Shown here piece after piece: positions 1 to 5,841 of a stretch of DNA of 11,838 bases (within the stretch, counting starts at the first letter, position 1; each line of letters begins with the position of its first letter). The position numbers and the translations under genes were made by a program. Below the pieces are notes generated by a model. It was not told where the DNA came from, did not search any database, and saw nothing but the letters and a program-made list of their open reading frames with translations. Location: contig JAJZYL010000022.1 of the NCBI GenBank assembly GCA_021798095.1, positions 1 through 11,838 on the forward strand, in the 5' to 3' direction. This stretch comes from an archaeon. Lineage in GTDB: Archaea > Thermoproteota > Nitrososphaeria > Conexivisphaerales > UBA164.

Positions 1-32
1 TCCACGCATACGAATAACAGCCTGGCCCCCAT
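1..32 (-). CDS. Start of an unidentified leaderless gene, cut by the window edge
   Basis: Only the first ten codons are inside the window, reading MGARLLFVCV. They are hydrophobic enough to begin a signal peptide or membrane segment. The ATG at 32 was chosen because a TATAAATA box is centred about 26 bases upstream, the same spacing as the other leaderless genes here. An ATG at 40 in another frame is possible but fits the box less well. No product can be named. Confidence 0.4.
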   Translation of the reverse strand, partial: MGARLLFVCV

Positions 33-52
33 GACGGCATTTGCTTTATTCT

Positions 53-63
53 GTTATTTATAA
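53..63 (-). promoter_or_regulatory. TATA box for the left-edge gene
   Basis: The minus strand reads CTTATAAATAA. The core is centred about 26 bases before the ATG at 32, so the transcript would begin at or next to the start codon. Confidence 0.45.
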
Positions 64-180
64 GCGAGTAAGTTTCAGCAACCGAAGTAATTACAGAAGC
101 TCAAAGCATAGCACATACTTCTGGCCTGTCGCAGCTTTTAGGTTTATTACATAGACGTTTAATGAAAACAAGGGGTTAAA

Positions 181-327
181 TGGAAAGCCCGATAGACAGC
201 CCCATGGTATATTGGAAGGAACTTCGTTGGCGTAACGATAAGGTTAAACCGGCTGCCCAAATGGCCCCCAGTGTAGTTTTTCAAAGCTCTATGATTACAC
301 TGACTTCAGGAATGTCTCATCTTCGTT
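181..327 (+). CDS. Possible 48-residue small protein, unidentified
   Basis: The frame starts MESPIDSPMVYWKELRW and ends in TGA. An AAGGGG ribosome-binding-like stretch lies four bases before the ATG, and an AT-rich box (GGTTTATTACA, about 140-150) lies about 26 bases before the expected transcript start. Against it, the last 33 bases overlap the 3' end of the convergent 90-residue gene, the sequence matches no family I know, and it has several methionines and no clear fold. It is a candidate, not a firm gene. Confidence 0.27.
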
Positions 328-567
328 GACGGTATTCAGAGTGTATGTGACGTGGAGGCCCTTCAAAGCGTTCTGTACCCTGTCAGCCAACTCGAGTGTA
401 TCCTTTAACGTGGCCTTTCTTTCCCATTCATATACGATGTTCTTCATCCCTGATATGCTTTCAATACGCGAAAATCCGATGCTTTCCAGCTTCTTGATTA
501 CGCTGGATGGGGCCGCGCCTTCCGAGCTGAACATCAGCGTTATGTAAGTCCTGCTCATCATGAGCAT
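295..567 (-). CDS. Conserved-looking 90-residue protein with a ferredoxin-like (ACT-like) pattern
   Basis: I do not recognise the family. The residues suggest a beta-alpha-beta-beta-alpha-beta order: strand TYITLMFS (about 7-14), helix from APSSVIKKLESIG (19-31), strands around RIESIS and NIVYEWER, a second amphipathic helix TLKDTLELADRVQNALKG (about 53-70), and strand LHVTYTLN. That is the layout of small ferredoxin-fold or ACT-like proteins. GAGGG sits 7-11 bases before the ATG at 567. In-frame ATGs at 561 and 558 are alternatives, and an AT-rich box at about 581-591 would fit leaderless starts there. It lies downstream of the glycosyltransferase on the same strand, 150 bases away, and probably has its own promoter. 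Confidence 0.6.
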   Translation of the reverse strand: MLMMSRTYITLMFSSEGAAPSSVIKKLESIGFSRIESISGMKNIVYEWERKATLKDTLELADRVQNALKGLHVTYTLNTVNEDETFLKSV

Positions 568-710
568 GGTAATCCCTCAGCTATTTATTTACTTATCTGG
601 GTTCGTAGCCTGAAATGGCATAGTTGTGCTCTCCCCCACTGAAATGTTCAAGCCTTGATCATCGTTATGATTATTGAATGGCCCGACAAATGGGAGGTAA
701 TTCGGGGGTG

Positions 711-725
711 CATATATATATTATA
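711..725 (-). promoter_or_regulatory. TATA-like AT run just after the glycosyltransferase gene
   Basis: The alternating AT stretch CATATATATATTATA overlaps the stop codon of the glycosyltransferase. On the minus strand it could start a transcript near 690 for the 90-residue gene, leaving a leader of about 120 bases. This is a weak inference; the stretch may simply be an AT-rich end. Confidence 0.22.
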
Positions 726-2259
726 CGAAGACCGGGTTATCAACTTCGGACCTATGAGGCTCCCTGTTGACCGCGAAGATTAGGGCGAGCAGGGAGATCT
801 GAAAGGCGGCCCAGAACGCCGTTACGTAGTTATATATCCCACCTAATTTTATAAGATATACGAAGGCCAGCGATAGCAACCCAATCATCAATATCTGAGG
901 CCACAGCTCGTACAAGGGCAGGCTCGCGCCGGTCCTCGCAGTCGTAAATGGTTTATTTATCCTGAGCACCGAGCTCAGGCTTGCTTCAATGCTGATCGGG
1001 AAGAGCATTATGTTGGCCGCCATATTGTAGTATAGGAACACCGGCTTGGCCTTCTTCATGATATGTATAAGAAGGAAGGATAGGATAGAAAATAGGGAGT
1101 ACGGAATCCATAGAAATATGTAGAGGACGTAATTCAGCGACAGGACGTATACGTTTAATATGACTAGAACTGGGGCTAGAAGGAAGATCAGATACGCCCA
1201 ACCGTTAAGGTACCACAGGGCTGAAGCAAGCCAGTCCAGCCTCTCCTTGGCATCATACTTCGCATTGAATATGATCTTTCTGAATATCTTCGGCATGAGG
1301 GCCAGCGACCCCCTCATCCACCGCCACTGCTGATTGACATAGCCCTTCATGGTAACTGGGGCCCTGCCGTAGACAAGCTTTTCGTTATAGTATAGCCCAC
1401 GCCAGCCCTTTTCGAGCATATTTATGGAAGTGGCTATATCCTCCGTAAGATTCGTTTCGTCAAAATAGTTCGCCGACTTCAGCGCCTCTCGCCTGTATAT
1501 GTTGTTTGTGCCACACGAAAAGACCGACCCGCTGACGCTCTTGGCCTCCATCAGCACTTCATAGAACACGAACTGCTGCGCCTGCGACATCGTAGCCAGC
1601 GGACCAGCGTCTAGGTTTGTGCAATATTGAGGCACCTGCACATAGCCCACGTCCCTGTTCTTCTCCAGTATAGAAAGCGTGTTTTTGACAAAATTTGGAG
1701 CAGGCGTCTGGTCTATATCTATGACCGCTATGTACTCCTCATTAGTATTCTTCAGGGCTTCATTAAGGGCGCCGGCCTTGTAGCCCCTCCTATCGGTCCT
1801 GTGAAAATAGGGCAGGCCCAATCGGTCATAGAGCTCCCTGTTAACCTCGAAGCTTCCGTCGTTCGAATCGTCCAGCACATATACGGTCGAATTATAGTCC
1901 CTGTTTTTGACGATTGCCAGTAAATTCTTTTCCACCATCACCGGGTCTTCATTGTAAAGCGGTACGAGTATTGCCACCTTGCTACTGGTGGTGTATATCA
2001 GTTCATCATCCCGATTTTCATGGTATAGATACCTGGACCTCTTGTAACTCAACAGGAAGGAAAGGGTCTGAACACCAAAGAAGAGGTTGGCAAGCCAAAA
2101 AAGGATGGAGAACACATCATCGGCCACGCCCCCTTCATGCAGTATGGCCAGTGAATAAAAGGAGGCAGCCACTCCGAGAAATATGAAGGCTATACTTAGA
2201 TAAAGCAGTAGTTGAACTAACTTTTCGACGATACCCGTCTTACCTATTCTCCTTAAAAT
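721..2259 (-). CDS. Membrane family 2 glycosyltransferase, cellulose-synthase type
   Basis: This is a processive-type GT-A enzyme that moves a sugar from a nucleotide sugar to a growing polysaccharide at the membrane. Numbered from I44 of the longest open frame (ATG 2388), there are two N-terminal membrane segments (about 57-82 and 91-113), then VPLYNED, the DD pair 173-174, DID 224-226, TED 315-317 and QQWRW 353-357, the classic D,D,D,QxxRW set. Five or more membrane segments follow to the C terminus. The start is unclear: no ATG, GTG or TTG follows the AAGGAGG at 2272-2266, but an ATT lies six bases after it at 2259. The ATG at 2388 has no binding site and would lie deep inside the upstream gene. 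It overlaps the KaiC-like gene by about 20 bases, so translation is probably coupled. The polymer made is unknown. Confidence 0.85.
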   Translation of the reverse strand: MLRRIGKTGIVEKLVQLLLYLSIAFIFLGVAASFYSLAILHEGGVADDVFSILFWLANLFFGVQTLSFLLSYKRSRYLYHENRDDELIYTTSSKVAILVPLYNEDPVMVEKNLLAIVKNRDYNSTVYVLDDSNDGSFEVNRELYDRLGLPYFHRTDRRGYKAGALNEALKNTNEEYIAVIDIDQTPAPNFVKNTLSILEKNRDVGYVQVPQYCTNLDAGPLATMSQAQQFVFYEVLMEAKSVSGSVFSCGTNNIYRREALKSANYFDETNLTEDIATSINMLEKGWRGLYYNEKLVYGRAPVTMKGYVNQQWRWMRGSLALMPKIFRKIIFNAKYDAKERLDWLASALWYLNGWAYLIFLLAPVLVILNVYVLSLNYVLYIFLWIPYSLFSILSFLLIHIMKKAKPVFLYYNMAANIMLFPISIEASLSSVLRINKPFTTARTGASLPLYELWPQILMIGLLSLAFVYLIKLGGIYNYVTAFWAAFQISLLALIFAVNREPHRSEVDNPVFV

Positions 2260-3295
2260 ATTCTCCCTCCTTAAGGGCCCTGAAACCTGATTTATCAATG
2301 GTATAATACACCCAGCGGCTTGTAAACTGAGCTCCACGCATCTTCGTGATGGTGAGCTTTCTGACCATGCTATCCCCTTCATAACCATATTCCAGCAGTA
2401 TCGACCCAGTTACATATGCCTCCAGCATTTCGTATGAGGGAGCCGTGGCCATCAGTAGCGTTGTTACCCCCTCATACCTGATCGCGCTGATGAACAGGTG
2501 AATAAAATCATCATTGGGGATGATTAAGGGGTTGACAGTATCGACAACTAGCCTAGTTATTCCAGCCTTTGAAATGATCTGCATTATTTCGTTGCTGAGG
2601 CGGGTGATGTACATCCTGTAATCGCCCTTGCCGTTTATGAGGTCGTATTTCATCGCCCTGACCTTATCCGAGACCTCTATCACCCTTATCATCCCTGCGT
2701 TTACATATTGCCTGAAGCCAATGTCAAATGCGTCCATGTCTACAAGAAAGTCGGCTGCGCTAGTATCGGTTTTGATAATGAGGCCCTTCTCCCCAAAGCG
2801 TGCTCCTGCGGCTAGGAATAAGGCGGCAAACGTACTAAGCCCGGTTCCGGGCCTACCTGTAATAGAATAAACCCCGCCCCTTTTCAACCCGCCTGCAGTC
2901 ATCTTATCCAGACAGTCCAATCCCGTCCTGATTTTGTCTGCAGATGGCTTCTCCCTGTTGTCGATGATTTTGACCTTCAGGGACTGACAAAGGCTTACGA
3001 ACTTTTCATCCACCCCTTTATTGGTTATGCCTATAATATCCTCCGCGTCACAGTCCACTGACGCGACCTGAAACATAGCCAGCCTATCCACCGTAAGACC
3101 CCTGTCGAGGTCAATGACAAAAATCCTTTTTTGGGGGTTACCTCTACTTTCAAGGATAAAGTCAATTGTATAGGTGTTTCCGGATTTCCCAGTAACCTGA
3201 TAATCATTCTTGAGGTTAAAAGCTTCTGACCCTAGGTAGGTTAACAGGTTCTTGAAGATGCCCTCAGTGTAAGAGGAATTGATTGCCGTCTCCCA
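2240..3295 (-). CDS. KaiC/RecA-like pseudo-ATPase with an N-terminal nuclease-fold-like domain
   Basis: The first ATG/GTG/TTG codon is GTG 3091 (283 residues), but the frame is open upstream to 3295 and the extra 68 codons look like protein. They include GKSGNTYTIDFIL and RIFVIDLDRG, and with the following VDCDAEDIIGITN and LKVKIID they resemble a restriction-endonuclease-like fold with no clear ExK centre. The KaiC-like part, numbered from GTG 3091, has GRPGTGLST at 79-87, where the Walker A lysine is leucine, Walker B LVVD at 181-184, and the late KaiC-type KMRG at 250-253. It may bind ATP poorly or act as a regulator. It precedes and overlaps the glycosyltransferase gene, hinting at control of polysaccharide synthesis. 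The true start is unresolved: ATC 3283 after GGGAG, or a leaderless start near 3313 interrupted by TGA at 3298-3296. Confidence 0.75.
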   Translation of the reverse strand, partial: WETAINSSYTEGIFKNLLTYLGSEAFNLKNDYQVTGKSGNTYTIDFILESRGNPQKRIFVIDLDRGLTVDRLAMFQVASVDCDAEDIIGITNKGVDEKFVSLCQSLKVKIIDNREKPSADKIRTGLDCLDKMTAGGLKRGGVYSITGRPGTGLSTFAALFLAAGARFGEKGLIIKTDTSAADFLVDMDAFDIGFRQYVNAGMIRVIEVSDKVRAMKYDLINGKGDYRMYITRLSNEIMQIISKAGITRLVVDTVNPLIIPNDDFIHLFISAIRYEGVTTLLMATAPSYEMLEAYVTGSILLEYGYEGDSMVRKLTITKMRGAQFTSRWVYYTIDKSGFRALKEGEYFKENR

Positions 3296-3328
3296 TCACT
3301 TTCTGGTTTTTACGGCTTCTAAATAGCT

Positions 3329-3652
3329 TTAATCATATATATACTTTATTTTAAAGAAGATGAAACGTTGTTCCAGCCCGTCCTTCAAAGCTGGATATAT
3401 TGTGCCTTGGACGGGGCTGTTGATTGTCGCCATGTCATCCCTCCTCCGTGCCATTCCACACGCGGGCATCTCTTTGTCAGCCGCGACCCCTACCTTAATT
3501 GCTCCTATGTTGCACTGCTGGAGGCAGTCCATAGCGCAGATTGAAAGCTTCACGGTGCCCTCATATCGGGAAGACCCATTCAGGCTCACACTCTCAGGTG
3601 TAGAGGCCTTTCCACCGTTAATCCTACGCGGTTTGTCCCTCCAGAGGTTCAT
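3329..3652 (-). CDS. Doubtful 107-residue cysteine-containing protein
   Basis: No family is recognised. Codon choice is plausible for this genome, with many ATA, AGG and GAC codons. The middle has cysteines at 39, 43, 47 and 65, spaced C-x3-C-x3-C and then PAC, which might bind metal. No ribosome binding site precedes the ATG, and the last codons are the TATA box of the next operon. A plus-strand frame over the same bases (3360-3749) is proline- and serine-rich and less protein-like. The whole stretch could instead be non-coding. Confidence 0.27.
   Translation of the reverse strand: MNLWRDKPRRINGGKASTPESVSLNGSSRYEGTVKLSICAMDCLQQCNIGAIKVGVAADKEMPACGMARRRDDMATINSPVQGTIYPALKDGLEQRFIFFKIKYIYD
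3334..3344 (-). promoter_or_regulatory. TATA box for the KaiC-like/glycosyltransferase operon
   Basis: The minus strand carries GTATATATATG. Its centre near 3339 predicts a transcript start near 3313, which is where the continuous KaiC-like frame begins (codon GTA). The box also lies inside the 3' end of the doubtful minus-strand frame at 3329-3652 and could serve the plus strand. Confidence 0.5.
3374..3419. repeat. Imperfect inverted repeat, possible RNA hairpin
   Basis: CAGCCCGTCC at 3374-3383 pairs with GGACGGGGCTG at 3409-3419, with one base bulged, around a 25-base loop. It could fold in RNA from either strand, but there is no T-run directly after it. Confidence 0.35.
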
Positions 3653-3816
3653 GAAGGAACCCGGATCATGCCTTCCATTTCCACCAGTGCTCAGTTATTC
3701 CAGGTATATCCATGTAAATGCTGATGACAAACGTCACGGCCAGCGATGATAGGAATATGGTGGGGATAAATGGGGCGCTGTACGAAAAGCTTAAGCCATT
3801 GACTGCCCTTAATGGA

Positions 3817-3824
3817 TGGAGGTG
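3817..3824 (+). promoter_or_regulatory. Strong Shine-Dalgarno site
   Basis: GGAGGTGA lies six bases before the ATG at 3831. It is the longest match to the 16S anti-Shine-Dalgarno tail in the window and fixes the start of the 49-residue gene. An AT-rich AAAAGCTTAAG at 3785-3795 could be its promoter box. Confidence 0.65.
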
Positions 3825-3830
3825 AAATAT

Positions 3831-3980
3831 ATGCCGGAGGAGAAAAAGAAAGTTGAAAAGGCCGGTGAGAAAACTGGTGAAGCCATAGGGACAGGACTCA
3901 AGAAGGGCTTCGGGTTTGCCAAAGGATTGGGCAGCGGAGTGAAGAAGGGAGTCAAGGGAGAAGAAAAGAAGGAGGAGTGA
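3831..3980 (+). CDS. 49-residue Lys/Gly/Glu-rich small protein, unidentified
   Basis: The protein is highly charged at both ends (MPEEKKKVEK and GEEKKEE). Between them is a stretch of glycines every few residues, such as GEAIGTGLKKGFGFAKGLGSG, with small and basic residues between. That looks like an amphipathic glycine-zipper helix that could lie on a membrane, self-associate or touch nucleic acid. It has no cysteines and no signal peptide. The ATG follows a perfect GGAGGTGA site and the frame ends in TGA before a possible hairpin terminator, so it looks like its own transcription unit. I do not recognise a family, and the function is unknown. Confidence 0.7.
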   Translation: MPEEKKKVEKAGEKTGEAIGTGLKKGFGFAKGLGSGVKKGVKGEEKKEE

Positions 3981-4013
3981 AATTCCAGCTGGTGGAAACC
4001 GGCCGAGTTAGCT

Positions 4014-4039
4014 GGAGTGGCGGCCTTATGGCTGCCTCC
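4014..4039 (+). terminator. Hairpin after the 49-residue gene
   Basis: GGCGGCC, loop TTAT, GGCTGCC (4019-4036) forms a seven-pair stem with one G-U pair. GGA and TCC extend it past a two-base bulge. It begins 33 bases after the stop codon. A run of eight T residues at 4098-4105 lies about 60 bases further on and may be the actual archaeal-style T-rich terminator. Confidence 0.35.
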
Positions 4040-4165
4040 TCAATTTGCCAGTAACCTTAGCGCAGCTTGATAGGCTTCCGCATTTCTTTTCCTGACCTTT
4101 TTTTTCTTGATTTTAAAAAATGAGATGACCCTATGGCCTCCCGTATGGTCGCTGGCCTCAGGCTT

Positions 4166-4190
4166 AATTGTACATACATATATGACAATT
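4166..4190. promoter_or_regulatory. AT-rich palindrome, possible operator
   Basis: AATTGT and ACAATT flank ACATACATATATG, and the inner CATA and TATG also match as inverted copies. It lies in the 3981-4345 stretch, where I see no convincing gene (the plus frame 4107-4349 is not protein-like). It could be a binding site or a chance TATA-rich symmetry. Confidence 0.25.
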
Positions 4191-4201
4191 AGTAGGGCCC
4201 G

Positions 4202-4289
4202 CCTTTCATGGACCATTAATACTCAGGCTCACCAGGCCGGATACCAGATAGGCCGTCAGGCCACAGCCCCTGAGCCCTTTCATGGACCA
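4202..4289. repeat. Pair of 14-base direct repeats
   Basis: CCTTTCATGGACCA occurs at 4202-4215 and again at 4276-4289. Between the copies are several CAGG/AGGCC words. The stretch has no recognised gene. The repeats may be remnants of a duplication or of a mobile-element target site, but no element is visible. Confidence 0.4.
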
Positions 4290-4345
4290 GCTGCACAGGA
4301 CTTTATCCGAAAAAGGAAGTGCCTCAGCTGTATCGAATATTTTAT

Positions 4346-4531
4346 TTAGGTAGATTTCCGGCTTGCGGCAGCCTTCCTAAGACAATCAGGGCAAACGCAG
4401 TCATCGGCGCGTTCCTTCAGCATTTCAAGCTGCTCCCTGGATAGCTTGATGCTTGAGCACCAGCACTCAAAGGGGCTCCCGCAGACGAACTCGCTTACAC
4501 ATATCCTGCAAACCTTCACTTTCAAGCTCAT
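4346..4531 (-). CDS. Small cysteine-rich CWC-type protein
   Basis: The residues after the chosen start read MSLKVKVCRICVSEFVCG, followed by FECWCSS, then a helix SREQLEMLKERADD and CVCPDCL. This order (CxxC, FxC, CWC, CxCPxCL) matches the Cys-rich CWC family of small zinc-binding-like proteins whose function is unknown. At 61 residues it is the usual size. An ATG at 4627 would add 32 non-conserved residues. The ATG at 4531 was preferred because the motif starts just after it, GGTGGGGGTGG precedes it, and a TATA-like box lies about 29 bases upstream. It ends in TAA and stands alone. Confidence 0.7.
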   Translation of the reverse strand: MSLKVKVCRICVSEFVCGSPFECWCSSIKLSREQLEMLKERADDCVCPDCLRKAAASRKST

Positions 4532-4556
4532 GCCACCCCCACCAATATAAGACGCG

Positions 4557-4564
4557 CTTTTTAT
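4557..4564 (-). promoter_or_regulatory. TATA-like box for the CWC gene
   Basis: The minus strand reads ATAAAAAG, centred about 29 bases before the ATG at 4531. This fits a nearly leaderless transcript beginning just before that ATG and supports the short start over the ATG at 4627. Confidence 0.35.
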
Positions 4565-4776
4565 GGCCACCCCCTTAAAAAACGCTTTGTCCGGGGGCCG
4601 CTGCAGTTCATCTGCATTATCCCCCACATTGCCTTGATCTGTAAAGGCCCCAATTTAAGCCGGCCTGAACATAGGGACCTGCCGTATCGCCCTCTTTCAG
4701 CAATGGCTGCGCCTAAAACTCCTCCCCTTTAACATTTGCGATATACATAAGGATAAGCCGCCGATGCCTGGATACG

Positions 4777-5067
4777 GTGGCCTGGACCGGAATGCGATCA
4801 GGGATTAAGAGGGATGATCAAACCATCAAAAGTAAAGCTGTGTATGAGGCCCTTGCCTTACGTTGTCCATGGGCCCGCCTTGAACTATTAACCGGCCTCC
4901 GCCCCTACATCCTCCCATTTTTTGCCCACTTATCCGGCCCTATAGGATTTATCTTTAATGCTGCATTGAGCTTCCTTAGTTTTTTATACTTTATATGGCT
5001 GACGGCCGCCCGATACGCCACGGGGCGTCTCCAGGGGCATGAACCAGCATGGCAGTCCCTACCATGA
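4777..5067 (+). CDS. Doubtful 96-residue frame with one hydrophobic region
   Basis: This is the only long frame in the 4640-5157 gap. It starts at a GTG with no ribosome binding site and has one or two hydrophobic stretches around YILPFFAHLSGPIGFIF and LSFLSFLYFIWL. Composition and codon use are not typical of the confident genes (many CCT, CCC and TTT codons), and no family is recognised. A TATA-like GATATACATAA at 4739-4749 points instead to an ATG at 4764 that gives only 14 codons. The gap may hold no gene. Confidence 0.2.
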   Translation: MAWTGMRSGIKRDDQTIKSKAVYEALALRCPWARLELLTGLRPYILPFFAHLSGPIGFIFNAALSFLSFLYFIWLTAARYATGRLQGHEPAWQSLP

Positions 5068-5157
5068 CGCGCTGCGATGCCTAGGCCCACGTCCTGACCA
5101 TACTGTGCAGCTTATTTCACTTGTATACCGCCTGGTCCCCCCCAGTCATATCCTTGT

Positions 5158-5619
5158 TCATGAATTGACTGGGGCACCACAGTTAGGGCAGAATTTTGCC
5201 GTGGAAGGGATCCTGGTCCCGCACTGGGTACAATATAACACATCATCCGGACTAGGAGCCGGAGGCTGAGCCGGAGGCTGAGCCGGCGCAGCGGCTGGCG
5301 CGTTCTTAAGATTGTATATATGAGCCACCCATGATTCAGGGTTCATGACGTGGATTTTGAAGGCGTTAACCTGGCCTGATTGGTTCCTGGCCCCTATTAT
5401 CAGCACCTTCCTGATGATTCCTTCGGTCTTGGCATATGTCAATTGGGCCATATCTATATCCAGCAAAGGGGTTTCACGCTTCCTTATCAAACCCGACCTG
5501 TGGATAAGGAACAACCTCTTATCGGTCAGGTAGAGTTCACCGTGGCCCTAGATGGGTTGCTCGATCGTGCCAGTGCCGCTCATCAATATCGTTTCATCAG
5601 GTGAAAAAATGAAGGACAT
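5158..5619 (-). pseudogene. PH-like domain plus zinc-ribbon protein, interrupted by an in-frame TAG
   Basis: Read from the ATG at 5619, which follows GAGGGGAG by four bases, the frame gives MSFIFSPDETILMSGTG and reaches TAG at 5550-5548. It then continues in the same frame with GHGELYLTDKRLFLIHRSG, the typical strand order of a small PH-like lipid or protein binding domain. A Pro/Ala linker follows, then a C-terminal zinc ribbon with CTQCG and CPNCG. The whole would be 153 residues. A single change from TGG (Trp) would create the stop. Everything after it is well preserved, so this is either a very recent pseudogene, a sequence error or readthrough. A restart at TTG 5514 would lose the first strands of the domain. 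Confidence 0.65.
5258..5281. repeat. Two perfect 12-base tandem repeats in the Pro/Ala linker
   Basis: GCCGGAGGCTGA is repeated twice head to tail and encodes the QPPA units of the linker between the PH-like domain and the zinc ribbon. Such a linker can change length by slippage without loss of frame. Confidence 0.6.
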
Positions 5620-5698
5620 TATGCTCCCCTCACACTATCTCCATGGACTCTCCACATGCAGCCCGGTCAGGGCCTCCATGGCGTCCAAAAAACGAGAG

Positions 5699-5706
5699 CC
5701 TATATG
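5699..5706 (-). promoter_or_regulatory. TATA-like box for the PH/zinc-ribbon gene
   Basis: CATATAGG on the minus strand is centred about 25 bases before an ATG at 5679. That ATG opens a short frame, MEALTGLHVESPWR, ended by TAG at 5637-5635, in the same frame as the main gene at 5619. It may be a leader peptide, or the true start of a longer protein with two in-frame TAG codons. Confidence 0.3.
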
Positions 5707-5793
5707 CCGACAAACAGTATCCCCCTTGTCACCATATCATCTACCAGCCGCTTTTAAGGGTTTAGCCTGGCTAACAGTTTGCTGAATTCATGC

Positions 5794-5809
5794 CGGCCAG
5801 TCCTGGCCG
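5794..5809 (-). terminator. Perfect inverted repeat after the DNA glycosylase gene
   Basis: CGGCCAG, two bases, CTGGCCG forms a seven-pair stem, 33 bases past the glycosylase stop. On the plus strand it is followed by ATTTT, so it may act in either direction between this gene and the PH/zinc-ribbon gene. Confidence 0.4.
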
Positions 5810-5841
5810 ATTTTCATACCCTACCCAGCGCCGTTCTCACT

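Noticed and set aside
2296..2388. Starts for the glycosyltransferase at ATG 2388, GTG 2337 or TTG 2298
   Set aside because: None has a ribosome binding site. The extra residues are the shifted-frame reading of the conserved KaiC-like C terminus and do not resemble a glycosyltransferase.
3360..3749. Plus-strand 129-residue frame
   Set aside because: It is rich in Pro, Ser and Leu with no fold pattern or binding site. It lies opposite a slightly better minus-strand frame. The TATA-to-ATG distance of about 21 bases is short.
3666..3840. Minus-strand frame with a membrane-like stretch ending MDIPGITEHWWKWKA
   Set aside because: The C-terminal part looks protein-like (IFLSSLAVTFVISIY), but the only upstream in-frame starts are a GTG within the hydrophobic stretch and an ATG that leaves 15 residues. 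Its upstream end is the antisense of the well-supported 49-residue gene. It could be a remnant.
4107..4349. Plus-strand 80-residue frame
   Set aside because: It contains the direct repeats and the palindrome, has no ribosome binding site and its composition is not protein-like.
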